64,000 nt of DNA, taken from contig DASSYR010000049.1 of assembly GCA_035703165.1 (NCBI GenBank), forward strand, positions 9,978 through 73,977, in the 5' to 3' direction. Positions 53,076 through 61,823 of this stretch are shown one piece after another (positions within the stretch are counted from its first letter, which is position 1; the number at the start of each line of letters is the position of its first letter). Origin of the DNA: AWTP1-9 sp035703165 (lineage in GTDB: Bacteria > Bacteroidota > Bacteroidia > Chitinophagales > Chitinophagaceae). A program made the position numbers and the translations under genes. Below the pieces are notes generated by a model. That model was not told where the DNA came from. It saw nothing but the letters and a program-made list of their open reading frames with translations, and ran no database searches.

Positions 53076-53777
53076 CTAAGTACCTGTAGAAACTTTTACC
53101 GGTCTTAAATAATGCAACGGTTCTTTTTCAATAATAAAGCTTAATACCTCAAATAAATTAGCACCTTGATGATTATACCGAAATTCTGTTTCTTTTACAT
53201 GTAAAAACAAAGTATGGCCACTTAATCCCCGGAACTTCACGATTCGTGACTTCAACAAATCCCAAAAGAAAACAACGTCGTCTGATTGCTGTGATTCCTT
53301 AATGCCCATGTTATAAACAACCGGATAAAGACGATAATTGGTAAAATCGGCTATTGCCATATATCTTCTCAAAACCTCATGGAGTGCTTCCTCTGCAAGC
53401 CCATCGGTTTTCCCTTTAGCCCAGTTTATTATTTCCTTCGCATCCGGATGCATAATTATATCAGTAGCAATTTTACCCTCTCTTTTGTAAATACCAAATA
53501 GTGGCTTGGATTGGTTTACTTCATTTTGCAAAGAAACATGTGGCCTATTAAAAACAGCTAAAGAAGCCGGTGCAGAGTTATAATTGTCCACAATTTTTTT
53601 ATCACTATAATTAGCAATATGTGTTCGTATTAACTTTAGATAATTGTTTACCGTTACCCGACTTATATTGATGATATCAGCAATTTGCGTTGCAGTCAAA
53701 TCTTCACAAAAAAGTTTTAGAAGTTCCCGAAACTTATATTCGGAAAGATGAGCGCCTTTTAAGTACTTGTTTTTCAT
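53076..53777 (-). CDS. IS1595-family transposase-derived protein, catalytic residues lost
   Basis: The 233-residue protein matches IS1595 (ISXO2-like) transposases at both ends: N-terminal helix-turn-helix KGAHLSEYKFRELLKLFCEDLTATQIADI (residues 7-35) and NNYLKLIR, and C-terminal FFWDLLKSRIVKFRGLSGHTLFLHVKETEFRYNH (170-203). The middle is changed: the first catalytic Asp block (usually DESYFG) reads QNEVNQSKP, the second Asp survives as Asp144 in IADFTNY, and the NHINGIESFW motif is replaced by SQQSDDVVFFW. The frame is intact and no terminal inverted repeats were seen. It may be a domesticated DNA-binding protein or an old inactive copy. It sits 97 bp from tRNA-Met. Confidence 0.72.
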   Translation of the reverse strand: MKNKYLKGAHLSEYKFRELLKLFCEDLTATQIADIINISRVTVNNYLKLIRTHIANYSDKKIVDNYNSAPASLAVFNRPHVSLQNEVNQSKPLFGIYKREGKIATDIIMHPDAKEIINWAKGKTDGLAEEALHEVLRRYMAIADFTNYRLYPVVYNMGIKESQQSDDVVFFWDLLKSRIVKFRGLSGHTLFLHVKETEFRYNHQGANLFEVLSFIIEKEPLHYLRPVKVSTGT

Positions 53778-53943
53778 CCGGGTTTTTTAGGTTAAGACTA
53801 AAGAGTGATGTAAAAAAAACAATCTTAATTTAATACGGGAGTTAAAAATTATAAGCGGTAATTGTATAGGATAATCGTACTATTCAGGATTATTTGCTAA
53901 ATCCATATAAGTAATTAAATAACTGTGTAGAATGCGTTCTAAA

Positions 53944-56010
53944 TTAGAACGACATTAAATAAGATAAAACAGAGATTACTTTTTCAGTGGTTGGCAGCAT
54001 CGCTTGTTCCAACGCCATGTTCATCGGAACTGCCGGTAGGTTAAGAGATCCCAATACTTGCACCGGAGCATCTAAAAAAGAAAAACAATTGGCTGATATC
54101 CGCCCGGCCAGAGCTTCGGCAAAAGAATTATTTTGTTGTTCCTCGGTAAGCACCAAACATTTACCGTGTTTTTTTACTGTGGTATATACCAAATCCTCAT
54201 CTAAAGGATACAAACTTCTTAAATCAACAATTTCAATTTTTCCCGGAAAATTTTTTGCTGCTGTTTTAGCCCAATATACCCCCATTCCATAAGTAATAAC
54301 ACAACAAGTTTCTCCTTTAGTAATATGCGTTTCGCCGGCCTGTAATACAATATTTCCTTTCCCAATAGGGATAATATAATTTTCAGAGGGCTCCACGGTT
54401 TTAGCTTCTTCGGTTCCAGGTACTTTGCTCCAATACAATCCTTTATGTTCGAGTATTACTACCGGGTTGGGATCGTAAAAAGCTGCTTTCATCAAACCCT
54501 TCATATCAGCAGCGTTGGAGGGATAAATGATTTTTATTCCTTTAATAGATAGTAATGTTGTTTCAACACTTCCGCTATGATAAGGGCCACCTCCACCATA
54601 CGCACCAATGGGAACTCGTAATATCATAGACACCGGAAACTTACCGCAACTAAGGTAACAGGACTTAGCCACTTCCGTAACTAACTGGTTTAATCCGGGA
54701 TAAATATAATCAGCAAACTGAACTTCCACAATCGGTTTTAATCCCAAAGCACTTAACCCAACAGTAGAACCAACAATATACGCTTCCTGTATAGCAGTAT
54801 TAAATACTCGATCATCGCCAAACTGCTCGGCCAATGTTGCCGCTTCCCGAAAAACGCCGCCCAATCTTCTTCCCACATCCTGTCCGTAAAGCAACGCCTC
54901 CGGATGTTGTTCCATTAATTCACGAATGGCGAATAAAGCAGCATCCACCATGATTATTTTTTCTGCACCTGCAGGAGCCCGTTCGCCCTTTTCCTCCGTA
55001 ATAGTTGTTGGTGCGAATACATGACTTTCTACTAATGACGGATCGGGCTCAGGGGCATTTTTTGCTTTACTAAATTCTTGTGCGATGAAATCCGCAGCTT
55101 CTACCTCTATCTCTTTTAATTCCTGCTCCGTAAAACCCCTGTTTAAAAGTTTAACTCGCAATTTCGGACCCGGATCATGTACTACGTGCCTTTCCCAGTC
55201 ATCCTGACTCCGGTAAAACTCTTTTCGTACCCCACTGGTATGATGACCTAACAAAGGAACCTGGGCATGAACAAGGTAAGGAGCACGATTTTTGCGAACA
55301 AAATCACACACCCCACTCATTACTTGGTACGATGCTTCAAAATCACTCCCATCAACCTGTATGCGGTGCAAACCTTTAAAACCTGCAGCAAATTCAAATG
55401 CATTCATTGTTCTTGCTTCCGTGGCAGAAACACTTATACCCCAACTATTATCCTGCACCAGGTAAATAACGGGCAATTGTTTTAATACAGCAAACTGTAA
55501 AGCTTCGCTAACCTCTCCTTCCGTAACACTGGCATCACCCAGCGAACAAATAACTATGGGATCTTCACCATAAACTCCCCTTTTTAATTGAATGGGGTTT
55601 GTTTTTTCCAGGTATTGAATCCCTTGTGCTATACCGGTAGTTGGTATGGCCTGCATACCCGTTGCACTACTTTGATGAATAATAGTAGGTTTATCATCAC
55701 CCCTGTAATTGGGATGTGAATAATATTCTCTGCCACCTGTAAAGGGATCATCTGCCTTTGCTAGTAATTGCAACATTAATTGAAACGGCGAAAAACCCAA
55801 TCCCAGCAAGATGCTTTCATCTCGGTAATAAGGGCTTATATAATCCTGGGGCTGTAGTTGAAAAGCAGTGGCTAATTGAATAGCCTCATGGCCGCGGGAT
55901 GTGGAATGTACATATTTACAAACCTGCCGGTTATTTTCATAGGTTTCTGCCATTGACCTGGCATAACACATATAGCGATACGCCTTAATTAAAATATCGT
56001 TATTCAACAT
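53944..56010 (-). CDS. 2-oxoacid dehydrogenase E1, fused alpha and beta subunits
   Basis: The 688-residue protein joins an alpha part (about 1-310) with the thiamine-diphosphate motif GDASVTEGEVSEAL (GDG-like, near 174) to a beta part (about 345-688) containing EAYIVGSTVGLSALGLKPIVEVQFADYIYPGLNQ. It carries out decarboxylation of branched-chain 2-oxoacids or a related substrate within an E1-E2-E3 complex; E2 and E3 are not nearby. Fused E1 proteins of this size are widespread in Bacteroidota. TACATTTG lies 24 bp upstream of the ATG. Confidence 0.92.
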   Translation of the reverse strand: MLNNDILIKAYRYMCYARSMAETYENNRQVCKYVHSTSRGHEAIQLATAFQLQPQDYISPYYRDESILLGLGFSPFQLMLQLLAKADDPFTGGREYYSHPNYRGDDKPTIIHQSSATGMQAIPTTGIAQGIQYLEKTNPIQLKRGVYGEDPIVICSLGDASVTEGEVSEALQFAVLKQLPVIYLVQDNSWGISVSATEARTMNAFEFAAGFKGLHRIQVDGSDFEASYQVMSGVCDFVRKNRAPYLVHAQVPLLGHHTSGVRKEFYRSQDDWERHVVHDPGPKLRVKLLNRGFTEQELKEIEVEAADFIAQEFSKAKNAPEPDPSLVESHVFAPTTITEEKGERAPAGAEKIIMVDAALFAIRELMEQHPEALLYGQDVGRRLGGVFREAATLAEQFGDDRVFNTAIQEAYIVGSTVGLSALGLKPIVEVQFADYIYPGLNQLVTEVAKSCYLSCGKFPVSMILRVPIGAYGGGGPYHSGSVETTLLSIKGIKIIYPSNAADMKGLMKAAFYDPNPVVILEHKGLYWSKVPGTEEAKTVEPSENYIIPIGKGNIVLQAGETHITKGETCCVITYGMGVYWAKTAAKNFPGKIEIVDLRSLYPLDEDLVYTTVKKHGKCLVLTEEQQNNSFAEALAGRISANCFSFLDAPVQVLGSLNLPAVPMNMALEQAMLPTTEKVISVLSYLMSF

Positions 56011-56034
56011 GAAACAATCAATCGTTAATCAGAG

Positions 56035-56042
56035 CAAATGTA
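56035..56042 (-). promoter_or_regulatory. Predicted -7 element for the E1 gene
   Basis: The minus strand reads TACATTTG, an exact TAnnTTTG match, 24 bp before the E1 ATG and just after the terminator of the upstream gene. No good -33 was found. Confidence 0.45.
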
Positions 56043-56053
56043 AGCAATGAAGA

Positions 56054-56088
56054 ATAAAAAAACCGTACCGCTTAAAACGGCACGGCTT
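56054..56088 (-). terminator. Rho-independent terminator after the FAH-family gene
   Basis: On the minus strand AAGCCGTGCCG and CGGTACGGTT form a stem of about 10 bp with G-U pairs and a 7-nt loop, followed by a T-run (complement of the A-run at 56054-56062). It lies 22 bp past the FAH-family stop. Confidence 0.82.
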
Positions 56089-56109
56089 TGCGTATTAAAA
56101 TGCCCGCCT

Positions 56110-56721
56110 TTATTTTATTTCTACTTTAAACAAATTTTCATTTTCAATAAATCCTTCCAATTCATCACCCACAACACATTCGCCTACACCCGCAGGTGTG
56201 CCTGTAAAAATTAAATCGCCTATGTTTAAAGAAAAGTAATTAGAAATATTTGATACAATTTGGTCAAAACTAAAAATCATATCCTGGCTGTTCCCCTGCT
56301 GAACCACTTCTTTGTTTTTGTTTAAAGAAAAAGTAATATTCTTCAAATTTAATTTTGGCGTAATCTCAAGCCAATTGCCAACAACTGCCGAATTATCCCA
56401 TCCTTTCGCCTTCTCCCACGGCAACCCTTTTTGCTTTAAATCATTTTGGATATCTCTTGCTGTAAAATCAATACCTACGGTTAATCCGTTGTAATATTTA
56501 GAAGCATGACGTTCCTGTATGTACTTGCCATTTTTACTCACCCGTAGCACCAACTCGCATTCATAATGCAGTTCGTTAGTAAATTCGGGGTAGTAAAACG
56601 GGGCGTGTAATTGAAGCAAAGCGCTTTTAGGCTTAATAAAGATAACCGGCTCATCCGGTACAGCATTACCTAATTCTTTAGCATGCTCACTATAGTTTCT
56701 ACCTATACAAAAGATTTTCAT
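56110..56721 (-). CDS. Fumarylacetoacetate hydrolase family protein
   Basis: Starting at the ATG at 56719-56721 gives 203 residues beginning MKIFCIGRNYSEHAKELGN, the standard start of this family; an upstream ATG adding 24 residues is unlikely. Metal ligands are in LHYECELVLRVSK (Glu-x-Glu) and the Asp of VGIDFTARDIQNDLK; FTGTPAGVGECVVGD is the C-terminal signature. Members of this short group act as acylpyruvate hydrolases or oxaloacetate decarboxylases/tautomerases. The substrate is not certain. Confidence 0.9.
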   Translation of the reverse strand: MKIFCIGRNYSEHAKELGNAVPDEPVIFIKPKSALLQLHAPFYYPEFTNELHYECELVLRVSKNGKYIQERHASKYYNGLTVGIDFTARDIQNDLKQKGLPWEKAKGWDNSAVVGNWLEITPKLNLKNITFSLNKNKEVVQQGNSQDMIFSFDQIVSNISNYFSLNIGDLIFTGTPAGVGECVVGDELEGFIENENLFKVEIK

Positions 56722-56834
56722 TGATTCAGATTTGATTTTGGAAGGGTTAGCTGTAGTTCTTCGGATAGCGGAGATGCATGGAATTCTTAACAAAAAGAAT
56801 TAATCCTTCTGCGAATATAAATAATGGTTTTTAA

Positions 56835-57413
56835 TCATACAACAAATTCTGCCTTATTTATCCCGTCCATAGTCAATTCTATCCCTATACTGGCAAATTT
56901 TTCAATTACTTCCACACATTTGTCAATTTTTAGCTTTACTAATGGCTCCTCCTCTTTTGTCCATTTACCCAGCACATAATCAACTTGTCTCCCTTTGGGA
57001 TAATTATTGCCAATACCAAAACGAAGCCTGGGGTAATTAACCGTGCCAATAGTACTTTCTATGTCTTTTAATCCATTATGCCCCCCCGAACTCCCAGAAG
57101 GTCTTAGCCGAAGCTTATTCAGCGGAATTGCAATCTCATCCACAATAGTGAGCGTATTTTCTAACGGAACCTTTTCTTTATCAAGCCAGTACTTAAATGC
57201 TTTGCCGCTCAAATTCATATAGGTGGTGGGACAAATGCACACAAAAGTTTTCCCTTTCCATTTAACATTGGCCACATACGCCAGCCTGTCAGCATAAAAA
57301 CTACCGCCGTGTTTATGTACAAAAGCATTTACCACATCAAACCCAATATTATGGCGGGTATGTGCATACTCGTTGCCAATATTTCCCAGGCCAAAGATTA
57401 AATATTTATTCAT
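56835..57413 (-). CDS. pth: Peptidyl-tRNA hydrolase
   Basis: The 192-residue enzyme releases peptides from drop-off peptidyl-tRNAs. It has GLGNIGNEYAHTRHNIGFDVV (catalytic Asn and His20), the TYMNLSGKA signature, and GSSGGHNGLKDIE. Length is normal. Its promoter abuts the bL25 terminator. bL25 then pth is a common bacterial order. Confidence 0.96.
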   Translation of the reverse strand: MNKYLIFGLGNIGNEYAHTRHNIGFDVVNAFVHKHGGSFYADRLAYVANVKWKGKTFVCICPTTYMNLSGKAFKYWLDKEKVPLENTLTIVDEIAIPLNKLRLRPSGSSGGHNGLKDIESTIGTVNYPRLRFGIGNNYPKGRQVDYVLGKWTKEEEPLVKLKIDKCVEVIEKFASIGIELTMDGINKAEFVV

Positions 57414-57422
57414 GTTAGTTTA

Positions 57423-57455
57423 CAAAAATAAAACTCCATAGATAATTAAATTCAA
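57423..57455 (-). promoter_or_regulatory. Predicted pth promoter (TTG-N22-TATTTTTG)
   Basis: On the minus strand TTG (57453-57455) and TATTTTTG (57423-57430) are 22 bp apart, a full -33/-7 match. The ATG follows after only 9 bp. Confidence 0.6.
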
Positions 57456-57456
57456 T

Positions 57457-57484
57457 AAAAAACCCGAAGCAAAAACTCCGGGTT
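57457..57484 (-). terminator. Rho-independent terminator after rplY
   Basis: On the minus strand AACCCGGAG and CTTCGGGTT form a 9-bp stem (one G-U) around a 6-nt loop, ending in a run of Ts (A-run at 57457-57462). It lies 20 bp past the rplY stop, directly before the pth promoter. Confidence 0.88.
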
Positions 57485-57504
57485 ATTAAAATTATAGATT
57501 ATCG

Positions 57505-58155
57505 TTATTTTTTGGCGGCTGATTTGGCAGCAGCAGGGGCTGCGGCCGATGCAGCGGCAGGGGCAGCAGTTGGTGCAGCAGCAGGGGCAGCAGTAGCCTC
57601 TTCCTGCTTTAACTGGCGTGTCAACACAACAGATGCAATGGGAATACGCGGTGAATTTAACACCTCATAATTTTCATCCTTTACATCTTCCACACGTATG
57701 TTTCCATTAAGCTGAAGATTGGAAATATCCACTTCAATGTTTTCTTTTAAGAACCTGGGTAACGTTTTTACTTTTAAAGATTTCATTTTGGTAATTAACT
57801 TACCCCCTTCTTTAACGCCTAAAGAAGTACCAACAAATTTTAAAGGAATATCGGCAATAACTTTTTTGTTATCTACCAGTTCCAGTAAATCCACATGTAT
57901 CAGTTGGTCGTTTACTTTGTCAAACTGTAAATCTTTTAAAATGCATTTGTAAGATTTACCATCTACGTTTACCTGGGCCAGCTGAAAATCCGGTGTATAT
58001 ACCAAAGGTTTGAAATCCGCAACAGGAGCAATAAAATTAACCTCCTTTGCACCCCCGTAAATTACACCAGGCACCAGTTCCTGAGAGCGATATTGGCGGG
58101 TGGCTTTTTTGCCAATCTCGGTCCTCAGTTGTCCTTCGATTGTAATTGTTTTCAT
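57505..58155 (-). CDS. rplY: Ribosomal protein bL25 (CTC form)
   Basis: The 216-residue protein binds 5S rRNA. It has the L25 domain (residues 1-95: GQLRTEIGKKATRQYRSQELVPGVIYGG) and the TL5/CTC C-terminal beta domain (about 96-185). The last 30 residues are almost only Ala and Pro with a lysine end (KSAAKK), a low-complexity tail reflected in GCAGCA-type DNA repeats at about 57510-57600. Confidence 0.94.
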   Translation of the reverse strand: MKTITIEGQLRTEIGKKATRQYRSQELVPGVIYGGAKEVNFIAPVADFKPLVYTPDFQLAQVNVDGKSYKCILKDLQFDKVNDQLIHVDLLELVDNKKVIADIPLKFVGTSLGVKEGGKLITKMKSLKVKTLPRFLKENIEVDISNLQLNGNIRVEDVKDENYEVLNSPRIPIASVVLTRQLKQEEATAAPAAAPTAAPAAASAAAPAAAKSAAKK

Positions 58156-58245
58156 TTTTATTGTTTGTTTTTAATTTTTACGGTTTTTTGCGTGTAAGAT
58201 CCCGGAACAAATAATAACATAATCTCATTATTTCATCCCGGCGCT

Positions 58246-59196
58246 TTATTTGTTTCTCATCTGACTGTGAATAAACAATCCGGTGATACTCCTGTTTTCG
58301 TACGCATTTCGGATAGCAATGGCAAATAATTCCGCTACGCTTACTATCTTAATTTTTGGCGACGACTGTTTTAAAGGTATGGTATCGCAAACCACAAGTT
58401 CTTCAAGTACACTATTCTCAATATTTTGATAAGCATTACCACTTAAAACGGGGTGCGTACATAAAGCCCTCACACTTCTTGCACCTTTTTCTTTTAAAAG
58501 AGCTGCCGACTTGGCCAAAGTACCTCCGGTGTCGCATATATCGTCAATAAGAACAATATCCTTATCTGCCACATCACCTATTACCACCATACTGGCTATT
58601 TCATTAGCCCTTTTCCGGTGCTTATCACAAATCACCATTTCCACTTCAAAATAGGTAGCTATTTCCCTAATCCTGTTGGCACTTCCCACATCGGGGGCCG
58701 CAAAGGTAAGGTTTTCAAGCTTTAAATTTTCTATATAAGGTATAAAAATTGCGGAACTATCCAAATGATCCACAGGGATATCAAAAAAGCCCTGGATCTG
58801 TGGGGCATGAAGATCCATAGTTATCACCCGATCCGCACCGGCAGCAACTAACATATTGGCTACCAATTTGCTACCAATGGCAACACGAGGTTTATCTTTT
58901 CTATCCTGGCGTGCATATCCATAGTATGGAATAACGGCAATTACTTTATATGCCGATGCTCTTTTGGCTGCATCAATCATTAAAAGCAATTCCATAATGT
59001 TTTCGGCAGGCGCAAATGTGCTTTGTATCAGAAAAACATAATCTCCCCTTACACTTTCATTAAACACGGGTTGAATCTCGCCATCGCTGAAACGCTGCAC
59101 CATCGCTTTTCCCAGAGATACGCCAAATTTACGTGCAATTTTTTCGGCTAAATATTGCGAACCGTTACCAGAAAAAATTTTAGCAGAGGGTTGCAT
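58246..59196 (-). CDS. prs: Ribose-phosphate pyrophosphokinase
   Basis: The 316-residue enzyme makes PRPP from ribose 5-phosphate and ATP. It has FSDGEIQPVFNESVRG, the metal/ATP site MDLHAPQIQGFF near 131, KHRKRANE near 195, and the PRPP loop DDICDTGGTL near 223. It lies 90 bp upstream of rplY in the same direction. Confidence 0.96.
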   Translation of the reverse strand: MQPSAKIFSGNGSQYLAEKIARKFGVSLGKAMVQRFSDGEIQPVFNESVRGDYVFLIQSTFAPAENIMELLLMIDAAKRASAYKVIAVIPYYGYARQDRKDKPRVAIGSKLVANMLVAAGADRVITMDLHAPQIQGFFDIPVDHLDSSAIFIPYIENLKLENLTFAAPDVGSANRIREIATYFEVEMVICDKHRKRANEIASMVVIGDVADKDIVLIDDICDTGGTLAKSAALLKEKGARSVRALCTHPVLSGNAYQNIENSVLEELVVCDTIPLKQSSPKIKIVSVAELFAIAIRNAYENRSITGLFIHSQMRNK

Positions 59197-59333
59197 AACT
59201 TAATTTTCCAAACTATTGTTTGGCGTGGCGAAGATAAATTATTCAACCTTCATTTATGAGGATAAGATTATAAAGTGAAAAAAAAGTTGACAACGATTAT
59301 AATATCGTTAATTAAAATGATGGGTAAATACAA

Positions 59334-59573
59334 TTATTTTTGCGAGTCCGCAATAAAACCGCTTACCGTGTTCCCCTTTTCAATCAATAATTGATTAATA
59401 TTTTTTTGTCGGGATTCCGCTACGTCTTTATGACCGGAACCGGCAAACATGTGATTACACCCCTTGCTAAGCGCAGTTGAAAAGAAAATAAAAGTAAATG
59501 CTAAATTCCCGTAAACTATTAAATCCGTAAAAGTAATACGGAGCCTGAAATTTGAATAGCTCTGGCTTTTCAT
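59334..59573 (-). CDS. Possible small exported lipoprotein, 79 aa (uncertain)
   Basis: From the ATG at 59571-59573 the frame gives 79 residues: a short polar N-region, a hydrophobic segment (about 20-37) ending LSKGC, which could be a lipobox, then a polar tail (GSGHKDVAESRQKNINQLLIEKGN). The n-region is longer than usual and I recognise no family. It is divergent from radC with about 50 bp between the starts. It may be a chance frame. Confidence 0.33.
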   Translation of the reverse strand: MKSQSYSNFRLRITFTDLIVYGNLAFTFIFFSTALSKGCNHMFAGSGHKDVAESRQKNINQLLIEKGNTVSGFIADSQK

Positions 59574-59624
59574 AAAATATAATTTTAGATATTGGAATTC
59601 TAAATTAAACACTTATTTTGATAT

Positions 59625-60317
59625 ATGCAAAAAACCAACGTAACTATTAAAAACTGGGCTGCAGATGATCGTCCAAGAGAAAAAATGATCGCCAAAGGAG
59701 TAGAAAACTTAAGCAATTCCGAACTATTGGCCATTTTAATTGCATCCGGAAACAAAGAAAAATCTGCGCTTGATCTTGCTAAAGAAGTATTACGCATCGG
59801 CAAAAATAATCTTTCAGAACTGGGCAAGTTAAATACCAAAGAATTAATGAAGATAAAGGGTATTGGCGCCGCAAAAGCCATTACAATTATTGCAGCGCTG
59901 GAACTGGGCAGAAGAAGACATGCCTCCGGTATTTTACACAAAAACATGGTAAAAGAAAGCCGGGATGCCGCCAGTTACTTGCAAACGCTTTTTAAAGACT
60001 ACAAACATGAAATTTTTGCGGTACTTTTTTTAAACAGAGCCGGCAAGGTTAATCATTTTGAAATTATAAGCGAGGGGGGAATAACCGGAACCGTAGCAGA
60101 CCCCAGGATAATTTTAAAAAAAGCCCTTGCCGAAGATGCTACCAGTATTATACTTTCTCATAATCACCCATCAGGAAACCCTAAACCAAGCAAAGCAGAC
60201 AGAGACCTTACGAACAAGATAAAAGAAGCTGCACATCTCCTGGATATTAAATTAATTGACCACATTATTGTGGGTGAAGATGGTTATTATAGTTTTGCAG
60301 ACGATGGAATTTTATAA
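59625..60317 (+). CDS. radC: RadC-family JAB-domain protein
   Basis: The 230-residue protein has an N-terminal helix-hairpin-helix region (residues 10-95, with IKGIGAAKAITI) and a C-terminal JAB/MPN-like metal site: EISEGG, then HNHPSGNPKPSKADRDLT (His-x-His and Asp). The name comes from an old DNA-repair link that is not supported in E. coli; the biochemical role is unsettled. The next gene follows 13 bp after the stop. Confidence 0.93.
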   Translation: MQKTNVTIKNWAADDRPREKMIAKGVENLSNSELLAILIASGNKEKSALDLAKEVLRIGKNNLSELGKLNTKELMKIKGIGAAKAITIIAALELGRRRHASGILHKNMVKESRDAASYLQTLFKDYKHEIFAVLFLNRAGKVNHFEIISEGGITGTVADPRIILKKALAEDATSIILSHNHPSGNPKPSKADRDLTNKIKEAAHLLDIKLIDHIIVGEDGYYSFADDGIL

Positions 60318-60330
60318 TTGATATACCGCC

Positions 60331-61626
60331 ATGAAATTCAGGCTTATTTTACCAATGGTTGCCTTTTACTCTATGAGTTTCAAATTTGCACAGGCCCAAA
60401 TTTTAAAGGAGGAGATTTATGCTGCAGCAACTACTAAAAGTGAAAGGGAAAAATTCAAACAATATTTTTATCAAAAAACAATTACCGAGACATTTCGATT
60501 ACCCGTTACCGCTAATACAGAATACGAGTTTGAATCCGCTCTTTGGAATGTAACACAGTTTTTATACACAAGCCCCCTCGTGTACCAGGGTATTTATAAC
60601 CTTTTTTCCAATTATGATAGACTTAGCAATACCGTACGCCAGGCTTTATTAGAAGCAACGTATGCTGTCTATCCTACGCAATTTCAGTCCGCCATAAAAA
60701 AGCTGGCGTTAAAAGAAAAAGACCCCCGTCTTTTTGCTATGGAGATTCTTTATTTACAAAGATCAAATCCCACTCAAAATAAATACCTGCAAAATCTGCT
60801 GAAAAAAAGATTTAAGGATTACTATAAAAATGATTTACTTGTTGAAACACGTAACTGGCTGCAAAAAAAATTAATGCCTGGTAACAAATTGCCTTCGTTA
60901 ATTGCTTTATTCCGGCATCAGCAAAAACACGGCTATAAAATTATCTATTCCTTTCAGCGTTGGAACAGGGATTACCCGGGTTTGGCTATTGTGCAAAATG
61001 CCGATGGCAGTTTTGCAAAAAACGAAAAAGGGGATTTACGCACTTTTCAGCAATTAGCCAGGTCGGCCACCAACCTTCCTTATTTTATAACCAACGGAAA
61101 TACTCCGCAGGGTATTTATAGCATTCAGGGAATCGGGAAATCAAAAAACACATTTATCGGCCCTACGCCCAATTTTCAATTGGTAATGCCCAACGAAACA
61201 AGTGAACTGATTTTTTTTCATCAAAAAAGCGATACCACAACTTATTTAACCGATTATAAAAAATTACTTCCCCCTTCCTGGCAACTCTATTCACCCATTT
61301 ACGAAACATTTGCCGCAGGAAAAATAGGGAGAACCGAAATTATTGCTCACGGTACTACGGTTGACCCTGTTTTTTTTAAAGGGAAAAATTTCTACCCCAT
61401 TTCACCAACCCTGGGTTGCTTATGTGCCCGGGAAATATGGAACGAGGAGACCGGTAAATTAAAAGAAAGTGAAATGTTTGATTTAATTAATGTTTTTTCT
61501 TCCACACCCGATACCAATGGATTTTTAATTGTTATTAATCTTGATAACCAGCAGAAGCCTGTAACGCAGGCAGAAATTAAAGCTTTAGTAAAAAAGTTTG
61601 AAAACAATAAACCATTCAAACAGTAA
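60331..61626 (+). CDS. Exported protein with divergent L,D-transpeptidase-like C-terminus
   Basis: The 431-residue protein has a signal peptide (MKFRLILPMVAFYSMSFKFAQAQ), a helical region (25-185) and a C-terminal domain from about 250. That domain contains NTPQGIYSIQG at 257-267, which resembles the T-P-x-G-x-Y/F-x-I strand of L,D-transpeptidases, and a possible active site His340 (IIAHGT) with Cys363 in SPTLGCLCA. The usual SHGC motif is changed to TLGC and the His-Cys spacing is 23, longer than common. Peptidoglycan cross-linking or editing is a tentative idea. Confidence 0.6.
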   Translation: MKFRLILPMVAFYSMSFKFAQAQILKEEIYAAATTKSEREKFKQYFYQKTITETFRLPVTANTEYEFESALWNVTQFLYTSPLVYQGIYNLFSNYDRLSNTVRQALLEATYAVYPTQFQSAIKKLALKEKDPRLFAMEILYLQRSNPTQNKYLQNLLKKRFKDYYKNDLLVETRNWLQKKLMPGNKLPSLIALFRHQQKHGYKIIYSFQRWNRDYPGLAIVQNADGSFAKNEKGDLRTFQQLARSATNLPYFITNGNTPQGIYSIQGIGKSKNTFIGPTPNFQLVMPNETSELIFFHQKSDTTTYLTDYKKLLPPSWQLYSPIYETFAAGKIGRTEIIAHGTTVDPVFFKGKNFYPISPTLGCLCAREIWNEETGKLKESEMFDLINVFSSTPDTNGFLIVINLDNQQKPVTQAEIKALVKKFENNKPFKQ

Positions 61627-61680
61627 ATCGTCTGCCGGTTTATTGGCGGATGGGGATACTCCCCAAACTCTCACCCTGAT

Positions 61681-61730
61681 CGCAACAGATTGTTCAAATT
61701 GAAAGTCCCATAAAAAATTATCTTTGTATC
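61681..61730 (+). repeat. Promoter-like direct repeat, copy 1
   Basis: This 50-bp block recurs with few differences at 62282-62330. The core TAAAAAATTATCTTTGTATC is identical in both. It contains TTG at 61699-61701 and TATCTTTG at 61719-61726, 17 bp apart, a full Bacteroidota promoter, 97 bp before the ATG of the next gene (61824). Weaker similarity continues about 20 bp further downstream. Confidence 0.8.
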
Positions 61731-61823
61731 GGGTTCCCGGTTTTGTACCTCCTTGCAAGTAAACAGAAGGAATACCAAAACCGCCAGCATAAGCATTGTT
61801 CACATTCCTTATTTTTAATAAAA

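Noticed and set aside
53076..53777. Idea that this is an active, recently inserted IS element
   Set aside because: Catalytic residues are missing and no terminal inverted repeats or target duplications were visible at the gene borders.
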